A DNA stretch of 64,000 nt, taken from the NCBI GenBank assembly GCA_003260075.1, contig QLIY01000683.1, forward strand, positions 3,854-67,853, in the 5' to 3' direction. The position numbers and the translations under genes were made by a program. The stretch comes from Phallusia mammillata. Lineage: Eukaryota; Chordata; Ascidiacea; Phlebobranchia; Ascidiidae. The notes under the pieces were generated by a model. The model was not told the origin of the DNA. It ran no database searches and was given only the letters and a program-made list of their open reading frames with translations. Positions 12,102 to 21,531 of this stretch are shown piece after piece (position 1 is the stretch's first letter; each line of letters begins with the position of its first letter).

Positions 12102-14909
12102 TGTTCAAGTAAATTGATTTTGCACATATATCGAGGTTTACTGCATAGAAACAAATCATTTAATTATTTGAAATGTGTAAAAAATTATTTGATAAATTTT
12201 TAAATAATTAAAAATTTCAAATAATCAAATAATTATTTGTTTGATAACAGCCCTAATTTAAACTATCATATCAAAGCTGACACTCGCAATATTTCACTTA
12301 ATTGCTCTGAAGAAGCCCTACCGTTCTTGTGGGCGAAACGTCAGCAAAATTTAAGTCTTTTTCGGTAATAATATAAACCATTTCGTCAGAAGATTTATAA
12401 ACAGCTGCCTTATAAGTCCATACCTGGCTGGTGGCAAAATGTGTAGAAATAAGCTGCATGCTTTAAATCGCTTTGTATCTCGGCCACCTGTACAGCTGGT
12501 TCAACCCATTGTCGGTCTGTGTACAAATCCATCAAAGAACGTTTCAATAAGTCTGGGTCCCTCCTGGTAAAACAGAACATCGGTTACCTCAACATTTAAT
12601 CATATTGTAAATAAAGAGTATTGGTCAGTATATCGGCATAAAATATGGCTAAGAAAGCTGCAGATAGTGCACATTGTTTCGGCCTATAAGGTCTCATCAG
12701 TGCAGCTGGTGACAAGACATAGCCCGTATTTGACTATAGCGTAGCAATCCAACAACATTTATTGGCTTGATGCTTTTGTTAAGGTCCTGCGGGCCACCTT
12801 AAAATTCAGTGCGGCCCATGGACCAGCAGTTGAAAACCATTGGTCAAAATCAGTGATTCTCAACTGGAGGTCCATGGACCACCAGTAGTCTATGATGACT
12901 ACAGGGTGGTCCACAGGACGTTAACTATATTTAGTGTTAAAATGGAAATAGTCTAATTGCATATAATTTATTGACTATTCAGTACGAAAAAGCTTATTCG
13001 AGTTATTGGCCATTTGTTGTTATCAGTTATCTCTCCTTAAAATAAAATTCTGTATTGAAAGAATATATTTTAAGCCAACATGCATGTTGTGGATGCTTTT
13101 TTATCCTTACTGGACAATGGATTGGTCCACGATATTCATTTAATTGGATTGGTGGTCCATGACCGAAACGAGTTGAGAACCATTGGCCCAAATAAAGCAC
13201 TTTCCGACTTACTGGTCAATCCAGTTAGTGTACATAAACTGTACCACGTCCTCCACAACATTCAGTGGCACTTTGCTTTGGTCGTAAAAAGCGTCCACGT
13301 ATTTTTTCACGTCAATGTGAAAATCCTTGGGTTGGTAAATTGTCTGCGTGTTTCGCCCAGCAATTGAGGATCTACCCGCTGTTGTGTACCGATCCGGTTC
13401 CACATTTAGGCGCTCCTGAACGTATCCGAATCCTTCGCCCTCAGACACGCCGATCATCACCTGAAACGGCTTTAAATATAGGTTTACTCTGTCGGCGGCG
13501 TTTTTGTGTCAGCCGGCTGTGGGACATTTCAAAGTGCGATAAAGTCAAGAGGATTGGAATTATGGATTTATTGAATTTTAATGTTAAGATAATGTGCTGG
13601 TTGTTAAGATAAACATAGTACAATGGGAATTAGTGAAACGATTCGGTATCACGCCTTTAATTAGCCTGGCGTACTACGATTAATTTTAGTATAAATTACT
13701 CAAAATTCTTCACATAAATATTCACAAAGTGAGATTCATAGACAAATACCCTTTTTGCAGTACACATGTAAAAAAGAAAAACAATTATTTTATACAGTAT
13801 CGTTCAAATAATCAATTTTGTAAAGATTAAGAAAGAATTTATGTTGTAACTCCCAAATGACAGTGTGTATAGAAAATATCTTGTGTAGTAATTCAATCGA
13901 TTCCCGGCTTAATTTTACAAGCTGCCACCTTCGAATCCAACTAATTGAAGTTGATACGTTCACACTGCTGCTAATTATATTTTCCTGTTTGACCGCGATA
14001 ATGAAAGACGAGACTTGTATTGTGTTGGCAGGGAATTATTTACGGCATTATGAACAGGACAAGGGAACACATGGCACTTGTTTTGTGGGTTAAAAGTCAA
14101 ACGTTTTTATATTTTTTTTCTCTTGTGGGTGTACTGTAAGTATATTTTTGAGTAAACTTGTTTATTTAGTGAAAAAAAAATGAAACACATCTTTACATAT
14201 ATAACTTAAAATAAAACATACATAGCCGTTTTGTATGTGTTAAATGTTAAACGCTATAAGTATTTTCTCTTCTAAGTGTATAGGTATTGTCAGCACCTGT
14301 AAGCACATTTATATTCACTGAAATAAATTCACTTAATTCTTTATGTGTAAAATGAATGGCTTGTCAGGGCAAAGTTAGGTCTTTGAAACTATACGAAATC
14401 CAAACTTTGTCGGTTACAAGTTTCTATGTTCATTTTTGGAAGTCAAAGCCTTCATGTAATCTGTCGAAAAAGCCAACTGTTTACGTTAGGGTTAGTGTCC
14501 ACGTATGAGGTGGTAGTTGCCTATCAGCCATCTTTAAACGTTTACAGCAGCTCTTGTTAAGCTGTAAGAGTTTCACCAAATAATCGATGGTGGTGCTTAT
14601 ATTGGCGTGCTGGAGTTGCTTGTGTATATCGGACTTTGGGCTCGCAACAAGATATATATCGATCTAATTACGAAAAAATAGCGCAACAAAAACCGAGGCC
14701 ATGGCCTGATTTAAAGGGATTTTCTTTTCAACCAGTTTTAGCGCTGACGCACCATAATTTAATGAATCACTTGAACTACAAAAATAACCCAACGAGTCAA
14801 ATCAACCTTTTTAACGGAAAAAAAGGTGGCAAAATTAATACTGCAATATTTTGTTTTGGTATAAATGATAATATGAAGTTTAGTGTTGAACAGTACGTAG
14901 AACTGCCAA

Positions 14910-14944
<35 letters not shown>

Positions 14945-17900
14945 AATCAAGATTGGTCCGCGAAATCAGTACCGATTTTTGGCCACATTTAACTACGTTT
15001 TTGCCGTAACATTTTTTATCCGTACTACAGTTTTTTTTTCTTTCGCGTTTGTTTAGAGATCTTGTGCAAAAGACGTTTCAGCTGAACTATTTGCAGTACA
15101 TACCGGTATAAATCCCCCCCCCCTTTAGAGATCTTGTGCAAAAGACGTTTCAGCTGAACTATTTGCAGTACGTATCGGGATAAACTATAAAGCTCACATC
15201 ATACACAAGAAAATTATGGTATACCGATACTGGGTTTCAAATTATGATGCAAATAAGAGTTACCACCGGGTAACCATTGTTTTGAGAAAACTTTGTTTCT
15301 AGATTTTACATGTGCAAAATATATTTGGTGCCTTGGGGTTATAGTATATTTAAAAATACGGCGTGCAAGAACAAGAAACTACAATTGACAACTTACGTCG
15401 TAATTCAATAGTTCGTGTCGTTTCATCAACGTGGCAGGAGCTTCTGACAAAAGTCGACTAGGTCCATCAACCACCGGACCAAAAGCCAAGTTGTATGGCT
15501 CCGGTTTTACGTTTACAGACACCAGTTCGCTGTAACGAAAGTAAGACTTGAAATAACATATGTGTTAACTTATCACAACACTGCGCATGTTTCTTGTACA
15601 GAAATAAAAATATATATCTGTATTAATCGTTTAATATATGCGCATTTCGGTCGTTTCTATAGTTTTTGTTTCACTTAAAAATTGTTACAACTATGTTGCG
15701 GAAAGTCCTATTTGATTTTAAGTGTGTTTAAAGGCTCATTTGTCAATGCCTCTTTCGTTCGGGTTTGGAAACTTATTTCTAAATGAAAAAAAAACACAGA
15801 GCATGATAGGAGGTCATTGTACTTTTTTTGAATTCCTTATTGTTGTCAAACCCAAGCATTAAACACTAGACGTAAAAGTTGGGCGGGTTCAGCTAAAGAT
15901 TGAAATAAAACCGGACTCGGGCCTGATTTCTCACTCAAACGCTATCACACAGTGTAAAACACTATAACACTTATGAACACTATACACGGACTTGAGGAGT
16001 AATTTAATCATATACATAACTGCCAAGGAAGATAGAACATATAAAACTATTTTATCCTAAGTGCTTTATATACTGTATTCTACAGCTCGATTGACAACCT
16101 GCACTGATGATGACAACAGTGATTATTGCAACGTCTGCGTGATGTATTCTACATACACAAGTTTGGCAGTTATGTTTATGATTAAATTACAGCCCCCCCC
16201 CCACGTCTGCGTGATGTATTCTACATACACAAGTTTGGCAGTTATGTTTAGGCCTATGATTAAATTATAACACTTACTTCCAAGTTTTTGTTCGAAGACA
16301 TGCAACCATGGCCGATTTAGTGGAGTTATTACAATTCAACAATCTCGATAGCAAAGTCAAATGTTTGCGAGGTTTCTTCACGATAGCCCATGGAGCAAGT
16401 GCGGTTCCACTTTGTAGAATGGCTCGCTTAAAAAATCCTACACAATTGCGTAACCCCCCCCCCAAGACATGCAACCATGGCCGATTTAGTGGAGTTATTA
16501 CAATTCAACAACCTCGATAGCAAAGTCAAATGTTTGCGAGGTTTCTTCACGATAGCCCAAGGAGCAAGTGCAGTTCCGCTTTGTAGAATGGCTCGCTTAA
16601 AAAATCCTACAAAATTACGTGAAAATATTCTCATTATTTAAAGTCATCGTTACAACTGGTTCATACACACATGTATAAACATTTACATGCAACGTGCTGC
16701 CACAACAAAACGTTTCAAACAACAAAAAATAAGACTTACACCATTTAATGCTTACATATAAGTTATATGCTGTTGCTCAAAGGTCATGTATAGTTTTTGG
16801 AGCCGGAAAGGATTTAATTTTCTTAGATTGATCATTACGAATAGATACAGTGGAAAAGTGACTTAAATTAAATTACAGAGTAGAAAGTATTTTAAGCTTG
16901 CATATAATTTGCTACCTATATTATACAGTAACACGTAAATAAACAATTTCAAGTTTAATTTTTGGGGCAACTTACGCATAATATCTTAATTTTAAGCAAA
17001 AGGAAAAAACAACTTGTAGATATGTATACTATAAACAGCAAAAACGTGCGTCTGTTACAATCCGCCCAACTTCGTAAACAGGCTCTGCTCCTTATAAAAT
17101 TATACGACAAAGATATATTTTAACCCATTATACCATGTCATTACTAAAACGCATATTGATTCAGAGTAAAGGCATTGGGTCCTTGCTTGTCCAGCGACGA
17201 ACATAAATAGCCTTGAAACTCCTGAGTCCAGAGCCCGGAAGCCTGAACGCTTAGTTCTGCAAATCGACGACCAACATCCATGAAATCGCATTTAGCGCTC
17301 ATTAATATTTAAGCGTCGCACAACGACCGTAAAAGACCCGCTGGGAGCGCAAAGAAGCGTGCAACGGCCGAGACAAGCATACAATTAGTTTGTCCGTTTG
17401 TTTCTTTAAGAATAACCAGGTAGAGCAACTAAACTGTATAGGGAATTCAGATAGTAAAATATGCATACATCTGCCACGATGTCTGAAGGTGTAATTTTTC
17501 TATGTTACCAAATCAAAACGAATATAAATTGAGTTTTAAATCATAAAGATCAAATATACCACTTGTTTTGAAACTCGTTAAGCTTACGTTGCACTAAAAT
17601 TTATTTTACACAAGTAACATCCCAAATTTTAAGGCGCAAAAGTTTATTTGAACCGACATTAGGCTTTAACATTAAAGGAAAAACATTTTAACATTGTAAT
17701 TAGTAGCCAAAATTAAGTACTGTTCTTTTGCTAAACATTTTGATCACTTCAGGATAAACTTAAAAAGTAACAGGTTAACCTTTCTAATATCTCACCAACA
17801 TTGAGCTTCAGAATTAAAGAAACTCATTTTAGCGCTGTAATTAGTTGCATAAGCCTTAAGTTTGTCACTCTTGGGTTATAGTTACAAACCAAACATGCTA

Positions 17901-20900
17901 AACATGAAAGGAACTATAGTGAAAAAAAATATTTTACCTTATTCAGCAGTTCTTATATTTTCATGCAATGTTGAACGGACATTTCCACTTCACATCAACA
18001 TGCTTTAAGAAACAACAAGACCACTGAAATTCGCTCGTACATACAATCTGTGATTGATGTACCTTCGGATACGTTGCCCTTCCGGTTACCTTCGGTCTGA
18101 GGGGAAAGCATCAACATCCCGATGCTTGCTGCCCCAGCACCCGAACCAAACACCGTGATCCGCTGTTTGTCGCCGCCGAACTTTTCTATATTCGCAGAAA
18201 CCCACCTCAGCATTTCGAGTTGATCCCATAAGCCGAAATTACCATAAGCCGCACTGTCTAATGTGCTAAGGAAACCTGTTGGAGATGAGAAAAATTATGG
18301 AACTGACAAGTGGTTTTATAGAAACTGTATACAGCGCGCCTATAAGTGTTACGAATATGGTTCAAAATACACTGGTTCTAATTGGGTAGACGGGTTATTG
18401 CCTACTATTGAGTTGAGTTTATTTCCCTCGGTGAAAGAATACATAGCAACACTGGTTCTATTGGGGTACACAGGTTAGCCAAATATTGAATTAAGTTGAG
18501 GGTTAAAACGTTTGGAGCGCAAAAACAGCAGTGAGCACCATTAGTGGATCATAACTGAACGCTACACATTTATCTTTTATCTTGTTATAAATCGAAACCA
18601 ATGCTTAAATTCAACATAAAATAAAGAGTGGTATGATTTTAATCGTGCAATATCTTATCAATGCATTACTGTTTTTTTTAAAAAAAGCTGCTTAAATGTA
18701 CAATAAAAATACGATACCTATTGCCTTGGTTAGACATATAGTCAAATACAGTTTGTCTCGTAAATCTAAGATTACCTAAAACACCGAGCCTGTAGTTGAA
18801 TGTGACCACTATCACATTCCCATAGCTGGCCAATACACTGCCGTCATACAAACTTCCGGAGCCTTCCGAGTATGTGTGCCCGTGAAAAAATATCATCACT
18901 GCCAGTTTTTCGGGTTTCGGTTGGACTTCTGCAAACAAAAGTGTTAATTGTTTCCTTAAAACTAGATCATAGAAATTATCATTATCATAGAAGTGCTATT
19001 GTGGTTATGTGGTCTTTGCTCTGGTTTCTACATCTAGTAAATTATTTATATTGATTTTACTAGTTGCCATTTTTTTAAGTCTACAACAAAACGTCCTAAA
19101 CATTTTTTTGGGGTATAAGCTACAATACAGTATGAGGTAAAGTTAAAATGGTTCGCTATAAAGCAACATGACAGCAAAATATATACAGTAAATGTACATC
19201 CACCCTGAGTGATTGTAAAGGACTAAAGGGCAGTTAAAACAGCTAAAATGGATGGAAGAGCCCCTTAAGAAAGTTAAGTCATACACTTTTGTATCAAACG
19301 CTGCTCAATCTTAAACAGATGTAAATAAGATTGGGCTAAGATACAAAAGTATTTAGTTAAAACCTCTATGTGGCAAAATGGCGGAATTATTTATTCACAA
19401 GATGCCACGAAAAAGTAACATTTAAACAAAATGCAGTAGATAAATGATGAAGTTGTGACCACTGTACGAAGCGCGTACATTAAATCTGGCATTATAATAA
19501 CTGTCTCCACATAACAAAATGAAACTTAAGGTCATAACTAATTAGTAATTTTCAACCATGGAACACGAATTGATGTGACATTTTGTCTCGTCTGTGTGAT
19601 GTAAAACAGCAACGTCTAAAACATGCAGGGATACACGACCGAAACGGCTTGTTCGTTTAGCTGCTATCTTGTCGCCATCAAAAAACGAGGGATTAGAGAG
19701 GGAATGTAATGATGGGCCAGATATGTGTTTAACGTAAAAAGCGTGACCGGTTTTCCGACAGAACTCCGACAGCTGTGATTCAAATCTCAGACGGTGTGAC
19801 AAATTCTAAAACCCATTACACAAGCCCAATGGGAATTGGAGTTCCAGCGAAAACCAGCGCCATTTAGCCACGCTGAGACGAGGTTTAAATATTTTTATTT
19901 CTATCTTTCCTAATTACATTGAGTCATGGTTACAACTTGACAATAATGCAAAATTACACAATCTAAATTGCAAAAAGGTCAAAGAAAATGCCTCTCTATT
20001 CGTACATTGTGAACCACTGTGAGCAACACTAGATGTACTAATTGTGCCAACACGCCAGTTGATGTGTATAGATTTTCATGTATCTGGGCATACTCACAAG
20101 CAGTGTTTTTTGAAGGTGTTCAAATTTCTCCAGCGGTTTCCCAAAAGCAAATATGGCTATTTTTTGGTATTTAAATGAAACACTTGCGGTCTGTTAAAAC
20201 TACTTAGCGGTCACCCAAACCAAACCTTAAAAAAAACCTGCTCACAAGCCTACTGGGTACACCGAGGACCACTGTGGGCAAAATTAAATGTACACGCTGT
20301 GGCCACACAATATCGTTTGTGCGCATTTTGTGTCTGGACATTAAACAAGCTTTCTTAGTTGACCAAGGACCACCAGAGCCAACATTGGATAAGTATAAGC
20401 TGTAAACACACACCAGTTGGTCCCCAGCATAGGTTTTCACGTGTCCTGGCATTCACACAAGCTCCCTGAGCCCGCTTTGAGCAACATTACATGTGCACGC
20501 TGTGACCATACACCAGTTAATGTGAAGCACACACACGGACTCCCTCATTACGCCGTAAGCAAAATTGGATGTACACGCTGTGACCATACATCTGTTTATG
20601 CACTGAACAAAGTCAACAACAAAAAACAGACTAACTGATTAGTACGCACCGATTGTGTAGTGATCTGCTGGAACATATATGTTTAGGAACAGGCAGTCTT
20701 CACTCATCGATCTTTGTCGAGCAGCACGGAAGGCTCTACTTGGTCGAAACCACAGAGGAAGCAGCACAGTAGGTAGAGGACCACCGTTGGACTGCGGACA
20801 CGATGGGCCGAACGATGTAGCGTTAAGCACATCTAAATCACATGCAACAGTTAAATACTATATATGTATAATATGCAGTAGATAAATTCAAAAAAAGTAT

Positions 20901-21510
20901 TGTAAATTGTATTTCGTTTCGTTCAGTTTTGTCTGGGACGATTCATTGCATCACTAGTTATTATTAAAACGGATTTTGTACTGCTATGCTCTGTAGTCAC
21001 CAATTAAACACGTCCTGTTCTTCTTAGCAAATCTTGGACTAAAAAAATACTAAAAACGCCTATTAGTTTGGTGAAACATATATTTCCCAAATAAACGGTG
21101 GATGACTTTAGGCTTGCCAAAGTTGATGTGACTCAGCAAAGCTTACTTTGTTTGTATTATGTTATGACTCAGCATAACTTACTTTTCCATTTCGGAGCAG
21201 CTTCGGGTTTTTTCCACCTCCGTTTCCCGATCGGAGGTTTAGCGTAGGGAATGCCCAAGAACTGAACAACAGGACTAAGTATGGCGTTGTCCACTGGAAC
21301 GGTCATGCCTCGGACTTGTCCGTTTGATGTCGTGATAACAGGTTGAGATCTGAGCTTTTGGGCAACTGGTCTACCTTGTGGTGATGAGCCTCTGTTGCTG
21401 GAATCTTGTTGATCGTTGTTGTACATTGGAGACATGAATTGCTCGAAGTCAAGAGCCGAGCTTTGTAATGACATCACCGCAATTACGACCAACGTGTAGG
21501 CTGACGACAT
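6282..21510 (-). CDS. NLGN: Neuroligin: synaptic adhesion protein, 13 exons
   Basis: Exons in transcript order: 21510-21183, 20832-20650, 18928-18776, 18275-18090, 16437-16278, 15529-15397, 13460-13213, 12563-12424, 10595-10367, 9807-9609, 9198-9074, 7897-7720, 7241-6282; 3222 nt, 1073 aa, all phases agree. Layout: signal peptide ([20 protein letters not shown]), inactive cholinesterase-like ectodomain, one membrane helix at about 720-743, cytoplasmic tail of about 330 residues. The nucleophile elbow reads GSGAGA (265-270) with Gly267 where active esterases have Ser, a neuroligin hallmark. His541 in [10 protein letters not shown] is kept, as are LPLWF and NIYVPADH. The C-terminus SVTTKL is a class I PDZ ligand like vertebrate TTRV. 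The tail is much longer than in vertebrates. An in-frame Met seven codons upstream (21531) is an alternative start; 21510 gives the better signal peptide. A broken second copy of exon 5 (16464-16606) is probably an assembly duplicate. Confidence 0.93.
7449..7587. mobile_element. hAT-type MITE (CAGTGGTTGG family) with a C12 run inside
   Basis: The ends CAGTGGTTGGAT and GAATCCCACCACTG are inverted repeats, and the flanks ATCTAAAC (7441-7448) and ATCTAAGC (7588-7595) are an 8-bp target duplication with one mismatch. The interior carries CCGGTTCGCTGATCTCATAA, shared with copies at 38195 and 49057. A C12 run (7488-7499) replaces part of the interior. It lies in the last neuroligin intron. Confidence 0.8.
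7970..8055 (+). repeat. Dispersed repeat with hammerhead-like core, copy 1
   Basis: CTGATGA (7976-7982), then a weakly paired hairpin, then GAAAC (8004-8008): the order of a hammerhead ribozyme core. Related copies occur at 10230, 12300 and (minus) 34191, with a shared downstream tail containing GAAGAGC-like sequence. Hammerhead motifs are known from Penelope-like and other retroelement repeats. Cleavage activity cannot be judged by eye. Confidence 0.4.
8162..8320. mobile_element. MITE related to the element at 20101
   Basis: The ends CAGTTTTTTTAAGGTT and CACCTTAAAAAAACACTG form inverted repeats. The interior matches, in reverse orientation, the element at 20101-20240 (shared GCCATATTTGCTTTTGGGAA). 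No clear 8-bp target duplication is visible here. Lies in the neuroligin intron between 9074 and 7897. Confidence 0.6.
8560..8770. repeat. Dispersed repeat family (GAGCGCAAAAAC type)
   Basis: The order CGCTTGTTGAAAGAAAAC, ACACAATTACACTAAAAACA, then GAACGTTATATAGAGCGC and GTCGAAAC recurs, diverged, at about 49700-49870 and 52500-52870, and partly at 18405-18560 and 10684-10755. Non-coding, probably a SINE or MITE family; class not determined. Confidence 0.5.
9838..9876 (+). repeat. tRNA-like B-box fragment
   Basis: GGGTTCGAATCCCACC (9850-9865) is a perfect T-arm with its 5-bp stem, but no D-arm or matching acceptor 5' strand lies at tRNA distance upstream. It looks like the remnant of a tRNA-derived SINE, inside a neuroligin intron just upstream (in transcript sense) of the exon at 9807-9609. 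Confidence 0.35.
10230..10300 (+). repeat. Dispersed repeat with hammerhead-like core, copy 2
   Basis: TTGATGA (10235-10241), then an eight-pair hairpin GGTGTCTC-GTAT-GGGACGTC (G-U pairs included), then GAAAC (10263-10267). Same family as the copies at 7970 and 34191; the first core base differs from the CTGATGA consensus. Lies in a neuroligin intron. Confidence 0.4.
10777..11061. mobile_element. hAT-type MITE (TGGTGGTCCAT family), copy 1
   Basis: 285 bp, from CAGTGGTTCTCAACTGGTGG to AAGTTAAAACCACTG. Flanks TTTTAGTG and TTTGAGTG form an 8-bp target duplication with one mismatch. Shares its interior with 12851-13185. Neuroligin intron 8. Confidence 0.8.
11539..12256. mobile_element. hAT-like AT-rich element with C90 run
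   Basis: The ends AGGGCTGTTATCAAA and TTTGATAACAGCCCT are exact inverted repeats, flanked by the 8-bp direct repeat TTTAAACT (11531-11538 and 12257-12264). The interior is rich in AAATAATCAAATAATT. It holds a C10 (11767-11776) and a C90 run (12011-12100), both probably assembly gaps, so true length and coding content are unknown. Neuroligin intron 8. Confidence 0.75.
12300..12400 (+). repeat. Dispersed repeat with hammerhead-like core, copy 3
   Basis: CTGAAGA (12307-12313), hairpin GCCCTAC...GTGGGC, then GAAAC (12335-12339), with a tail containing CAGAAGATTTATAA. Related to the copies at 7970 and 10230; the core has one change from CTGATGA. Confidence 0.35.
12657..12710 (-). repeat. Hammerhead-like motif with canonical core
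   Basis: On the minus strand CTGATGA (12700-12694) is followed by a small hairpin (CCT-TAT-AGG) and GAAAC (12680-12676). TGCA segments directly outside both core halves can pair with each other. This is the most canonical hammerhead-type core in the window. Lies in neuroligin intron 7. Confidence 0.45.
12851..13185. mobile_element. hAT-type MITE (TGGTGGTCCAT family), copy 2
   Basis: 335 bp, from CAGTGATTCTCAACTGGAGG to GAGTTGAGAACCATTG. Flanks GTCAAAAT and GCCCAAAT match at 6 of 8. Directly upstream (about 12775-12840) lies a fragment of another hAT-like end. The element ends 28 bp downstream of the neuroligin exon at 13460-13213, inside intron 7. Confidence 0.7.
14913..14943. other. C31 run, probable assembly gap
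   Basis: Thirty-one C in a neuroligin intron without duplicated flanks. It matches the long-run class that I interpret as estimated-size gaps. Confidence 0.65.
15052..15172. repeat. Direct duplication around C10
   Basis: About 48 bp starting TTTAGAGATCTTGTGC lies at 15052-15101 and again at 15124-15171, on either side of C10 (15114-15123). Probable unmerged overlap. Confidence 0.7.
16131..16266. repeat. Direct duplication around C10
   Basis: The stretch starting ACGTCTGCGTGATGTATTC is present on both sides of C10 (16193-16202). The right copy has a five-base GGCCT insertion, so the copies look allelic rather than identical. Confidence 0.7.
16296..16620. repeat. Duplicated neuroligin exon 5 around C10
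   Basis: The exon at 16437-16278 is repeated at 16606-16464 with a few silent-type changes; C10 (16454-16463) separates the copies. The second copy loses its 5' splice site in the run. Only one copy fits the reading frame, so this is probably two alleles placed in series. Confidence 0.75.
18350..18560. repeat. Internally repeated fragment and dispersed-repeat copy
   Basis: ACACTGGTTCTA followed by a GGGTA-containing stretch and GAGTTGAGTTTATTTCCCTC occurs twice in diverged form (about 18368-18430 and 18450-18500). GGAGCGCAAAAACAGCAG and the TTAGTGGATCATAACTGAAC end link it to the 52500-52870 repeat. Neuroligin intron 3. Confidence 0.4.
19995..20620. repeat. Degenerate tandem repeat (satellite-like) in neuroligin intron 2
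   Basis: Several diverged monomers of roughly 100-130 bp share GTACACGCTGTGACCATAC, a CACCAGTT-ATGTG segment and a CTGGCATTCACACAAGC segment. Clear starts lie near 20270, 20490 and 20570. Related single units occur at 38083-38160 and 38465-38530. The array is split by a hAT MITE at 20101-20240. Confidence 0.6.
20101..20240. mobile_element. hAT-type MITE inserted in satellite
   Basis: 140 bp, from CAGTGTTTTTTGAAGGTG to AACCTTAAAAAAAACCTG, with perfect 8-bp target duplications CTCACAAG (20093-20100 and 20241-20248). CTCACAAG is itself part of the satellite unit, so it inserted into a pre-existing array. A second copy is at 8162-8320. Confidence 0.85.
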
Positions 21511-21531
21511 TTTTATACGTTTGATATACAA

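Noticed and set aside
11920-12159. Polyglycine or polyproline proteins read through G/C runs (also at 38252-38536, 44805-44996 and 58555-58849)
   Set aside because: Pure translations of homopolymer runs that appear to be assembly gaps.
6282-21510. Active acetylcholinesterase or carboxylesterase
   Set aside because: The nucleophile Ser is replaced by Gly, and the membrane helix plus PDZ-type C-terminus fit neuroligin.
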